The translations under genes were made by a program, and so were the position numbers. DNA of 64,000 nt, from positions 186,001 through 250,000 of the IMG/VR virus record IMGVR_UViG_3300023202_000383, one strand, 5' to 3'. This stretch comes from a virus. Every line of letters starts with the position of its first letter. Positions within the stretch are counted from its first letter, which is position 1. Below are positions 16,526 to 22,892 of this stretch, one piece after another. The notes under the pieces are model-generated. The model was given only the letters and a program-made list of their open reading frames with translations, searched no databases and had not been told where the DNA came from.

Positions 16526-16796
16526 CTCCCCTGCCTGGACTTGAACCAGGAACCTAGCGGTTACAGCTACCCGGAAATTTCTATCCGGACTGGACTTTCT
16601 CTTGGCCATGTCTTTCGATTTAGGCCCATCCCGTAAAGTCTCTACACTTGCCCGGCTTTCGCCTGCTAGCTCGGTCGGGATTACCATGCCATTATGGGTT
16701 AGGCTTCCCCGAATTAGGGATGTTTTCACCATGTAGTTTCCTACATGGGCTGCAATTGTTTACAGCCGCTCGCTCTACCAATTGAGCTACAGAGGA
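16526..16796 (-). tRNA. tRNA-Asn (GTT), split by a group I intron
   Basis: Exon 1 is 16762-16796 and exon 2 is 16526-16563. Joined, they give a 73-base tRNA: acceptor TCCTCTG/CAGGGGA, discriminator G, anticodon stem AGCGG/CCGCT with loop CTGTTAA giving GTT, T arm CCTGG-TTCAAGT-CCAGG. The body closely resembles bacterial tRNA-Asn. Read without splicing, the anticodon would falsely appear as GTA. The intron splits the anticodon between bases 35 and 36. Confidence 0.88.
16564..16761 (-). ncRNA. Group I intron, 198 nt, in tRNA-Asn
   Basis: P1 forms between exon end GGCTGT and internal guide GCAGCC with a U-G pair at the 5' splice site. The intron ends in G. Core-like elements follow in order: GGCATGGTAATCCCGACC (P4/J region), a GCGAAAGC tetraloop hairpin, GTGTAGAGACTTTACGGG (P3/P7 5' side) and AAGAGAAAGTCC (P7 3' side). 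It is small and holds no open frame of its own. It should self-splice; the splice sites were chosen to restore the anticodon loop. Confidence 0.82.
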
Positions 16797-16855
16797 ATAT
16801 ATTGATTTAGTTGGTGGCTGCCTTACCAAGTCGGCCATCCGCCAAAATTCATCGA

Positions 16856-16960
16856 TCATTCGCAATACTCATTCGTTGGGCAAAGAACCACACCATATGG
16901 TGCTTTGCAGTCAGGACACGCTACACGAGCGATTCCCTCATTCCGCACCGACCGTTTCAT
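16856..16960 (-). CDS. 34-residue Cys-containing mini-protein
   Basis: ATG 16960 with AAGGA upstream, TGA at 16856. Product starts MKRSVRNEGIARVACPDCKA and ends LCPTNEYCE. The CPDC pair and two later Cys residues suggest a single zinc knuckle. It follows the stop of the upstream gene by eight bases, so it is likely in the same transcript. Function unknown. Confidence 0.5.
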   Translation of the reverse strand: MKRSVRNEGIARVACPDCKAPYGVVLCPTNEYCE

Positions 16961-16968
16961 GGCTTCCT

Positions 16969-17442
16969 TCAATACGGACTTTTGCTATCAAATCTTTTCC
17001 TAATGTTCATTATGTAATCTATGACAGCTATTATTTTGTCGATCACTTTTTGCGGATCATAATTTGGGTCGACATAGTCTCCAAATGGGAAATCGAAGAT
17101 TGCACCGGCATTAATATCTATTATCACATGAAATTTGTTGGGGTCTCCGGTTCCGTCGTTAGTAATGTTTATATTTATTGAGCCCATTTCTGACATTATT
17201 GAAAGTCGATAAGTTTCGGCTTCTTCAAGAGCGAATTGGTCAGAGTTGTCAATTAGTTCAAAAACTGGCATTTTACTTGGTGGATACCATAAGTCCACCC
17301 TCTGGTAAAATCGATTCCTGACTTCCTTTAATATCAGCTTAGCCGTCCGCAACTTTGGTTCTCGTTTTACTCGTTTTACTGGCTTGCAGCTTCTTGACCT
17401 GCAATAACAATCAACTGGGCATTTATATGGACCAGATGGCAT
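16969..17442 (-). CDS. DPxFDP-family protein with Cys-rich N-terminus
   Basis: 157 residues. The N-terminus has CPVDCYCRSRSCKP, followed by a basic stretch. The C-terminus has GDYVDPNYDPQKVIDKIIAV, the family box. The middle is beta-rich (SININITNDG, FHVIIDINAG). Longer than most members. Possibly metal-binding at the N-terminus. Function unknown. Confidence 0.6.
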   Translation of the reverse strand: MPSGPYKCPVDCYCRSRSCKPVKRVKREPKLRTAKLILKEVRNRFYQRVDLWYPPSKMPVFELIDNSDQFALEEAETYRLSIMSEMGSININITNDGTGDPNKFHVIIDINAGAIFDFPFGDYVDPNYDPQKVIDKIIAVIDYIMNIRKRFDSKSPY

Positions 17443-17466
17443 GTGCTATTAGTTCGGGCAGCTCTA

Positions 17467-17928
17467 TTATGATCCCATTTCAAATCCCATTAATTTGACA
17501 TTGCTGTGTGGGGTGTTTGGTTTCTCGTAAATGTTCTCCAAAAACTTATGGTGGAAGTCTTTGGTTGTGTGAATCATCTCGTTGGCTAGCAATGCAACTT
17601 CTAGCCATGTTGGGTCTTCAACTACGTCGCTCGTGTAAGGTTTGCCACCGCCAGATAACCACCCATGTTGTAATTCTTCAAACACCACTCTTCCTTCAAC
17701 GGCGATATCGTCGAGGTTGCTTAATGGGATTTTAAAAATGTTGTTTTTATATGTCTGGTAATACCCGCAATATATAACCTTGGGTTCAAAAAGAGAATTT
17801 TCCATTATGTGTCTGATGACAAAGAATCTGTTGATTTTCCAATATAGCCAATTGTCGATGCTATATAATTTGTGGATGATCCAGTCAATAATGTTCGATA
17901 TTTTGATTTCTTTGAATTCAAAATTCAT
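17467..17928 (-). CDS. Conserved phage protein of unknown function
   Basis: 153 residues. FKIPLSNLDDIAVEGRVVFE, ELQHGWLSGGGKPYTSD and DPTWLEVALLANEMIHTT are of a kind I associate with a family of small proteins in large phages. No catalytic motif recognised. It overlaps the O-fucosyltransferase-like gene by 11 bases. Confidence 0.6.
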   Translation of the reverse strand: MNFEFKEIKISNIIDWIIHKLYSIDNWLYWKINRFFVIRHIMENSLFEPKVIYCGYYQTYKNNIFKIPLSNLDDIAVEGRVVFEELQHGWLSGGGKPYTSDVVEDPTWLEVALLANEMIHTTKDFHHKFLENIYEKPNTPHSNVKLMGFEMGS

Positions 17929-18784
17929 TGATTATTATACCATATATATCGTCGCTGATCATCGTCGGATTTAAACACAATATGTAATTGGCAAGATTAG
18001 AGTTGCCGTGGACAAAATGATTGCACCTTGACAATAGTATAGAGTCCACCAATGCTTCTTTACCCATTTCATACGGGTCGCCAGCCGCATTTGCATGCGG
18101 TTCTCCGTCGTGCAGTCTTATCGCTGGCGTTGTTTGTATTCTTTTGCCGTACCTATCTGACATTCTATTTACCACAACCTGTGCATCTGTTCCGAGCAAT
18201 ATGTTGGCATCTGGATGCTTGTGCAGATACTTGTCTATTTTGCTCATATATAGATGATATGGCGGATTGCCCACATTAAGCAACTTGTTTAGGTATGGGA
18301 CACCACCATGTATCCTGCCTGGGCCTCTAATATGAACTCCAATTGTGTGACCACTTACTAAGTCACTATTAGAATCTGCTGCAGCAATAATTTCATCCCT
18401 AAATGGCAGATATTTGTTTATTATCTTGTTCGGTTTGTATCGATCTTTAGGTGGCAACAAGATTGTTGCCGGACCGTTGTATCTTTCTGGTTCTGGTATA
18501 GTAGGTCCGGTCCGTCGCATTATTCTATGCTGCGGATATGCTTCGAATATATCGATGTCATTTCTGGTATTGTTCGAGTCTAAAACATCGTTAAATGTGT
18601 GGTCTATACGATAAAAATATTGATCCCACGTATCGCCTGGTCCACCGGCGTTGTAATACTTGCTATTCCAATATGGCATTATGATAATATTATTATTGTC
18701 ACCATAAGAAAACGCGGTAACTGCTCTACTTATCACAACTCCTATGCCATTGTTGGCAGTAAGTGTAACGCGTAACTTATTCAT
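17918..18784 (-). CDS. O-fucosyltransferase / NodZ-like glycosyltransferase
   Basis: 288 residues. HTIGVHIRGPGRIHGG is the GDP-binding HxRGxD-like loop and LLGTDAQVVVNRM the next strand. GKEALVDSILLSRCNHFVHG then NSNLANYILCLNP is the typical C-terminal motif of GT11/GT23/O-FucT enzymes. These use GDP-fucose. The phage also has gmd (31376), which makes the GDP-fucose precursor. Its ATG overlaps the upstream TGA by four bases. Confidence 0.75.
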   Translation of the reverse strand: MNKLRVTLTANNGIGVVISRAVTAFSYGDNNNIIIMPYWNSKYYNAGGPGDTWDQYFYRIDHTFNDVLDSNNTRNDIDIFEAYPQHRIMRRTGPTIPEPERYNGPATILLPPKDRYKPNKIINKYLPFRDEIIAAADSNSDLVSGHTIGVHIRGPGRIHGGVPYLNKLLNVGNPPYHLYMSKIDKYLHKHPDANILLGTDAQVVVNRMSDRYGKRIQTTPAIRLHDGEPHANAAGDPYEMGKEALVDSILLSRCNHFVHGNSNLANYILCLNPTMISDDIYGIIINEF

Positions 18785-19101
18785 TGTGTTAAATTAGACA
18801 GGTATCGTGATATCATTTCTGTATCATATCTCGGTTTATAATATTTATCGATCTTTGATAATTTGATAACCCATTCGATCAGTTCCTGGGGGTTGAAATT
18901 GGGGTCTGTTATGTCATAATCTTTGCGCAGCGGGCACGCTGTCGCCCATCTTTGAACAATAGTTTCACTGTTAGATATCCTAGCGAGTTCATGCCCAATA
19001 CCAGTTGCCTTAATTCTAGTATGGTCATTTAATCTCCATACATGTGTGCATGGAAGTTGGTCTGATATAGCACACGCGATTTCTAAGTGGAATTGCTTCA
19101 T
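18781..19101 (-). CDS. DPxFDP-family small protein
   Basis: 106 residues. N-terminal helix MKQFHLEIACAISDQL, basic middle, then DITDPNFNPQELIEWVIKLS, the family box. The start overlaps the stop of an 18-codon leader frame (ATGA), which suggests translational coupling. The stop overlaps the fucosyltransferase ATG. Function unknown. Confidence 0.6.
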   Translation of the reverse strand: MKQFHLEIACAISDQLPCTHVWRLNDHTRIKATGIGHELARISNSETIVQRWATACPLRKDYDITDPNFNPQELIEWVIKLSKIDKYYKPRYDTEMISRYLSNLTQ

Positions 19102-19154
19102 AATGGGGAGATTACGCTCGCCGCTTTTTGGCCATTGCGAAGTTGGCTATCCAT
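19098..19154 (-). CDS. 18-residue leader peptide
   Basis: ATG 19154 with GGGGAGG five bases upstream, 18 codons (MDSQLRNGQKAASVISPL), TGA overlapping the next ATG. It has the best ribosome-binding site in the area and lies between a hairpin (19182-19198) and a DPxFDP gene. Could be a coupling leader; expression is not proven. Confidence 0.4.
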   Translation of the reverse strand: MDSQLRNGQKAASVISPL

Positions 19155-19181
19155 GCCGCCTCCCCGATAACTACTGATACA

Positions 19182-19198
19182 TATGTGCGAAGCACATA
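19182..19198. promoter_or_regulatory. Hairpin before leader peptide
   Basis: TATGTGC-GAA-GCACATA, a perfect 7-base inverted repeat with a 3-base loop, in the 114-base spacer between the class II tRNA (19226) and the leader peptide. It may be a tRNA processing signal or an attenuator; no T-run follows. Confidence 0.35.
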
Positions 19199-19225
19199 AT
19201 AATTTATGTGTCAAACATAACTTAA

Positions 19226-19311
19226 CAGCGGCTGTAGGATTCGAACCTACGTGGGGCTTGTAGCCCTGCAGCTTCAAAGGCTGCCGCGATCGTCCACTCC
19301 GCCAAGCCGCT
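19226..19311 (-). tRNA. Class II tRNA with TTG anticodon (Gln codon; serine-like body)
   Basis: 86 bases. Acceptor AGCGGCT/AGCCGCT, discriminator G, anticodon stem GCAGC/GCTGC with loop CTTTGAA, so bases 34-36 read TTG. Long variable arm AGGGCTACAAGCCCCAC. T arm GTAGG-TTCGAAT-CCTAC. TTG would read Gln CAA, but tRNA-Gln is class I. The body and G73 fit tRNA-Ser, whose UGA anticodon would appear if the loop were shifted by one base. Identity is unresolved. Confidence 0.75.
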
Positions 19312-19321
19312 AGGTGCAAAA

Positions 19322-20012
19322 ATGAGCAAATTAGATAATATTCCAAAAGATAGGTTTATAAAAACATATGAATCGTCTGAATCAATAAGCGATATGCTGC
19401 TAAAAATGCGGATTAATTGCCGCTGGCGGAAACTATAAGACTCTTAAAAATAGACTCAAAATCTATGATCTTGACTACGACGAGCTTAAAAGCCGAGGAC
19501 GTAATTCAGCAAATTCTAAGCTGATTACAAATAAAGGCGTGCCACTAGATGAAATTATGGTGGAAAATTCAACATATAAAAGAAGTAGCTTAAAACATAG
19601 GATCATAAGATCTGGAATAATTCCATATAAATGCGCTATCTGTGACCAGAATTCAACATGGCGCGGCGAGAATCTTACATTAATTCTAGATCATATCAAT
19701 GGTGTTGGTAATGATCATAGAAAAGAGAATTTGAGATTCTTATGTCCAAATTGCAACAGCCAAACTCCAACATTTGCTGGTCGGAACATAGATTGGTCTG
19801 GTACAAAAAATAAGTGTGTCGATTGCAATAATATCATTACTAGAAAAGCGTTAAGATGTCCAAAATGTAATAGTATAAATAGGCGTAAAATCGAGTGGCC
19901 AGACAATTTATCAGATTTGGTTGCTGAGTCGTCTAAATTAGCGGTTGCAAAATCTCTTGGAGTATCTAATGTTGCCGTTGCGAAACGCCTAAAGTATATA
20001 AACCAAGTTTAG
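19322..20012 (+). pseudogene. HNH endonuclease with one-base frameshift
   Basis: ATG 19322 starts MSKLDNIPKDRFIKTYESSE and runs to a run of five A (19402-19406). After a one-base shift the frame continues as CGLIAAGGNYKTLKNRLKIY and then to the HNH domain: CAICDQNSTWRGENLTL, LDHINGVGNDHRKENLRFLC, PNCNSQTPTFAGRN. A second CxxC pair and a C-terminal HTH (VAKSLGVSNVAVAKRLK) follow. The joined product matches the layout of phage HNH nucleases with an N-terminal GGNYxTL element. The extra A makes it a pseudogene unless it is an assembly error. A 157-residue piece from 19539 is intact. Confidence 0.7.
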
Positions 20013-20024
20013 CTGCCTATTACA

Positions 20025-20690
20025 CTACGGGCCAATAGTGTTAAAACTCTTACATCTGTTCAGTCTCTTGCACGGCGTGCACTTCATGCATCGTTTGTAT
20101 CCGGTCATTTCCACAGTGTGGATGAAGTCTGGGCTTTCACAAACCCATAGTTTATTTAATATCGGTTTATTAAGTTTCTTTTCTATCTTCTTCAAATAGC
20201 TTATAATGTGACCTTTGTGCGTGTTGATAAATGGCGTATATAGCGTTGGTGTGTGAGTATCTTCAAAGCTCATTAATTCCCAATGCGCTCTAAGCAGGTC
20301 TATTATGTCATTTATGTAATCTCTCGCTTCGTCGCCTCTATTGTATCCAACACAAATCTGATCGGCCTCGTGTTCCCCTGCAGCAAAAGCAGCTGCTTGT
20401 ATCCACAGTGGTGGTTGAGAAAAACCATCTTTGGGCCGCCCGTAAACACTGATTTCAGTATTTACGAATTTTACTCTTTTATCGCATATTTGAAGATCTA
20501 TATGGTAATTGTCGTCATAGATCGATTCTAGATATTTTACTACCTGCCTTTCGCACCAGGCTTTGCCCGCATTGGCAGGCGACAGATCTACATATAAAGC
20601 GATAATTTTATCGGTAGTTTCCTCTAGAAGCTTGAAGAAGCAAGCTGTTGAGTCTAGGCCACCCGATAAAAGCAGAATAGTAGTCTTCAT
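20025..20690 (-). CDS. queC: QueC-like 7-cyano-7-deazaguanine synthase
   Basis: 221 residues from the ATG at 20690. LLLSGGLDSTACFFKLL is the PP-loop ATPase motif. The C-terminus CMKCTPCKRLNRC carries the zinc-binding Cys cluster of QueC. It makes preQ0 from carboxy-deazaguanine with ATP and ammonia. Phages use preQ0 in 7-deazaguanine DNA or tRNA modification. No queD, queE, folE or transglycosylase gene is in this window. The ribosome-binding GGGAG lies inside the acceptor end of tRNA-Glu. A longer start at 20786 would read through that tRNA and is rejected. Confidence 0.82.
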   Translation of the reverse strand: MKTTILLLSGGLDSTACFFKLLEETTDKIIALYVDLSPANAGKAWCERQVVKYLESIYDDNYHIDLQICDKRVKFVNTEISVYGRPKDGFSQPPLWIQAAAFAAGEHEADQICVGYNRGDEARDYINDIIDLLRAHWELMSFEDTHTPTLYTPFINTHKGHIISYLKKIEKKLNKPILNKLWVCESPDFIHTVEMTGYKRCMKCTPCKRLNRCKSFNTIGP

Positions 20691-20692
20691 AA

Positions 20693-20764
20693 TGCTCCCA
20701 AGGGGAATCGAACCCCTATTTCCTGCGTGAAAAGCAGGTGTCCTAGCCGTTAGACGATGGGAGC
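20693..20764 (-). tRNA. tRNA-Glu (TTC)
   Basis: Acceptor GCTCCCA/TGGGAGC, discriminator A, anticodon stem CCTGC/GCAGG with loop TTTTCAC giving TTC, T arm AGGGG-TTCGATT-CCCCT. Three bases separate its 3' end from the queC ATG. Confidence 0.92.
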
Positions 20765-20768
20765 ATAT

Positions 20769-20793
20769 CGCCCCGTGCATACTCAACGGGGCG
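20769..20793. terminator. GC-rich hairpin upstream of tRNA-Glu
   Basis: CGCCCCGT and ACGGGGCG form a perfect 8-base stem with a 9-base loop. It could end transcription from the tRNA-Phe side or guide tRNA processing. No strong T-run on either side. Confidence 0.4.
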
Positions 20794-20906
20794 TTAGTAA
20801 TAATCCAACCTCGCTAGCTGGCTGACCTGGGCAACAGGTACCTTTACAACCCTGCCGGGAACTCCAGCATCGCAAGGATATGAACTTGTCAAAGATCACT
20901 TCTTAA
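20794..20906. other. Unassigned spacer between tRNA-Glu and tRNA-Phe
   Basis: 113 bases without an open frame. It contains a small hairpin ACCTG-GGCAA-CAGGT near 20826-20840. I tried to fold a tRNA on both strands and found no convincing T loop. It may hold a decayed tRNA. Confidence 0.3.
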
Positions 20907-20978
20907 TGGGTCAGACCGGGATTGAACCAGTGTCTCACGGGCTTCAACCGTGCGCTCTACCAACTGAGCTACTGACCC
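20907..20978 (-). tRNA. tRNA-Phe (GAA)
   Basis: Acceptor GGGTCAG/CTGACCC, discriminator A, anticodon stem CACGG/CCGTG with loop TTGAAGC giving GAA, T arm CTGG-TTCAATC-CCGG. Short variable loop. Confidence 0.9.
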
Positions 20979-20980
20979 AA

Positions 20981-21020
20981 GACGCCCTGTGGCGTCTTAT
21001 GCGATCGCCTTGTTGGCGAT
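20981..21020 (-). terminator. Two tandem hairpins after the 21037 gene
   Basis: On the minus strand ATCGCC-AACAA-GGCGAT (21004-21020) is followed by GACGCC-ACAG-GGCGTC (20981-20996) and then tRNA-Phe. Likely a terminator or processing element between the protein gene and the tRNA. Confidence 0.45.
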
Positions 21021-21036
21021 TTTGCTAATATTCTCC

Positions 21037-21453
21037 TTAAACTCCTTCAAAAGCGTTCCGGCTGCTTAAGGTCCCAGTACGCTCCTTCATCGCTCGCGGA
21101 ACCTCTTCTCCAAGAAACTTCTCAAGCTCTTCGGGTGTATCGAACATGTGAGCGTTATTGGCTAACGTTACGCACATATTCTTTACGCTCTCGTCGTCTG
21201 CGTCTTCCCAAGAGTCGCATCCGCTGCATGATCCGTAGTAGTCAGTAAGGACTACAAGCTTGAAGAAGTCTGGTCCATACCAAACAGCATAAATATAGCC
21301 AACCATTCCCTGATAATCACCAGAGCAGTATTCGGCAATGACCATAGAATCCTTGAATAGGGATTCCATGATTTCAGTATGTCCGCCAGCATAACGCGGC
21401 TGAATCATGATCTTGTCCCAATCCAACATATCTTTCAACATCAAATCGGCCAT
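21037..21453 (-). CDS. Hypothetical acidic phage protein
   Basis: 138 residues from the ATG at 21453 (GGGAGG upstream at good spacing; the adjoining ATG at 21456 is closer). MADLMLKDMLDWDKIMIQPR, then VLTDYYGSCSGCDSWEDADD with a CSGC pair, and a helical C-terminus. I associate such SCSGCD segments with a family of uncharacterised phage proteins. Flanked by hairpins on both sides, so it is probably its own transcription unit. Confidence 0.6.
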   Translation of the reverse strand: MADLMLKDMLDWDKIMIQPRYAGGHTEIMESLFKDSMVIAEYCSGDYQGMVGYIYAVWYGPDFFKLVVLTDYYGSCSGCDSWEDADDESVKNMCVTLANNAHMFDTPEELEKFLGEEVPRAMKERTGTLSSRNAFEGV

Positions 21454-21475
21454 CATGCGCCTCCCAATAAAACAA

Positions 21476-21506
21476 CGACCTTGCCCGGATTTACCGAGCA
21501 AGGTCG
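21476..21506 (-). terminator. Hairpin before the 21037 gene
   Basis: CGACCTTGC and GCAAGGTCG form a perfect 9-base stem around a 13-base loop, followed on the minus strand by TTGTTTTATT and immediately by the GGGAGG of the next gene. It could be a terminator after tRNA-Met or a 5' regulatory hairpin of the following gene. Confidence 0.5.
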
Positions 21507-21641
21507 TCAGTGGAGTAGTGGAATTGCTCGGTGAAGTTACGTCCTATTATCCTGGATATAGGCGTTATCTGCATTCGCTTCTTCAGCGAACCAGATTTGG
21601 CCAAATTGGATAAAGTTACGCATCATTTCGAGATCCTCAAT
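21507..21641. other. Spacer with no recognised feature
   Basis: 135 bases between the hairpin and the tRNA-Met-like gene. No open frame of note and no tRNA that I could fold. A GCGAA...TTCGC inverted repeat near 21578 is the only structure seen. Confidence 0.3.
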
Positions 21642-21714
21642 AGCGGGTACCAGTACCGCCCTGGTCTATCTTGGTCATGAGCCAAGCCTCTGCGCTCTAT
21701 GCCGAGTCACCCGC
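21642..21714 (-). tRNA. tRNA-Met-like (CAT) with aberrant T loop
   Basis: Acceptor GCGGGTG/TACCCGC (last pair G-T), discriminator T, anticodon stem CTTGG/CCAAG with loop CTCATGA giving CAT. The T stem ACCAG/CTGGT is intact but its loop reads GGCGGTA instead of the usual TTCRANY. That loss suggests a decaying gene, an error, or a tRNA-like element. CAT could be Met, initiator or lysidine-Ile. Confidence 0.6.
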
Positions 21715-21850
21715 GTCATAAATTACTTTTGCCTAAAATACGTCGTCTGTTATGGCGCATCTTTGTTTTGCAAGAAATTATATAGGTCAGATGATTTTTA
21801 TCAATCGTTTTGTAATGCATCTGTGCGATATCTAATAACGGAGAAAAATC

Positions 21851-22456
21851 ATGCAACTAGGATGGAAAAAGAGATGTTATAAAGCATATGGTGGTGATTA
21901 TTATAAATTTAGGCGTACTAATAAACAAGATGCATTATATAGAATGACTCAATATTCTGAAATGGTGTTGGCTTCTACATCGGTTGGAAATATTCTCGTG
22001 CCACGATGGATAGCTGTTGCCGATTGTGACGATAATGACTCTTTTGTTGTAGCAAGGAATTGGCTGAAACAACATCTTAATGTTGGATTTGGAACCATAT
22101 GCAGCTCTCCCGGTCGATTCTGGATTATAACTGATTATGTCAGCACATTTAGTAAGACAATTAAATTTATGAGCAACATTCCAGGTAATGACAAAAAATT
22201 CGTAAGAGATGGCTGCGTGAATGCTATTGCTATGAGAATAGGTCCAAAAGTTATAGAAAATAAAATGGGGCCATCCCCCTCTCAATTTGATATAGGGACT
22301 CTGTCAAACCCCAAGGTCATTAAGTGGTTTGAAGAATTTCAAGGACTTTTGCAAGACCCCGATTACAAATTAGCTATTAAAAGGTTGGAATTGGAACTGG
22401 CTCGGCAGAGGGGAGATATTATGTCCCTAGCTGCTGATCCTGATTTTGTAGTTTAG
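21851..22456 (+). CDS. Hypothetical phage protein, possible primase-like fold
   Basis: 201 residues after an ACGGAGAA site. RWIAVADCDDNDSFVVARNW, FGTICSSPGRFWIITDYVS and SNIPGNDKKFVRDG recall small archaeo-eukaryotic primase-type or RNA-processing proteins with an acidic DCDD motif and an SSPGRxW strand. I have seen similar patterns in large phages but cannot name the family. Single plus-strand gene between minus-strand units; the 3' end overlaps the HTH gene by four bases. Confidence 0.55.
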   Translation: MQLGWKKRCYKAYGGDYYKFRRTNKQDALYRMTQYSEMVLASTSVGNILVPRWIAVADCDDNDSFVVARNWLKQHLNVGFGTICSSPGRFWIITDYVSTFSKTIKFMSNIPGNDKKFVRDGCVNAIAMRIGPKVIENKMGPSPSQFDIGTLSNPKVIKWFEEFQGLLQDPDYKLAIKRLELELARQRGDIMSLAADPDFVV

Positions 22457-22776
22457 TCTTCGGACTTATCTTTATCTTTTTTGGATTTCTTCTCTTTTGC
22501 TTTCTTCTTGGGTTTCTCTCCACCCGGATCAATAAATAGTTTGGCAGCAGATGCTGGGCCTATAGATTTGGCATATGCTGACATCGTTTTGAAGTTCGGA
22601 TTCCTTCTAGATGTCTTGCCTTTAGATGCCTTTCCTAAGTGCCTAGATATAGTTGATGGATCGACCCCCAGTTCATTGGCAAGCTCTTCCTGAGACTTAT
22701 CCAATTTATCTAGAACATCTTGGGCGATGTTTGTTCTGTCTTTTAATTCCATCAGATGGAGGTTTTCTAATTTCAT
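22453..22776 (-). CDS. HTH transcriptional regulator with Lys-rich tail
   Basis: 107 residues from the ATG at 22776. SQEELANELGVDPSTISRHL is a clear XRE-type helix-turn-helix. The last 25 residues are almost all Lys, Glu, Asp and Ser. It lies alone, divergent from the large tail gene at 22893, and could control that late block or its own promoter. Confidence 0.75.
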   Translation of the reverse strand: MKLENLHLMELKDRTNIAQDVLDKLDKSQEELANELGVDPSTISRHLGKASKGKTSRRNPNFKTMSAYAKSIGPASAAKLFIDPGGEKPKKKAKEKKSKKDKDKSED

Positions 22777-22870
22777 AATAAAATGATCCAATCCAAATTT
22801 ATTTTATATTTGCTGTAATTATGTTTGATGGTTACCCAAAGGACCAAAGAACTGGCAATCTGCGTCTAAA

Positions 22871-22879
22871 GTAAATATA
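22871..22879 (+). promoter_or_regulatory. Candidate late promoter, GTAAATATA
   Basis: Same nonamer as at 655 and 27212, here 14 bases before the GTG start of the large tail gene. Confidence 0.4.
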
Positions 22880-22892
22880 CAAAGAGGACATT

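Noticed and set aside
16472-16732. 86-residue frame over the tRNA-Asn region
   Set aside because: It crosses a group I intron and a tRNA exon; its product has no protein-like features.
16526-16796. Second tRNA-Tyr (GTA)
   Set aside because: Unspliced reading gives GTA but with a short variable loop, unlike the class II tRNA-Tyr at 10367. Removing the intron gives a canonical tRNA-Asn.
20025-20786. Longer QueC with 32 extra N-terminal residues
   Set aside because: The extension is translated from the tRNA-Glu gene, and the PP-loop starts normally right after the ATG at 20690.
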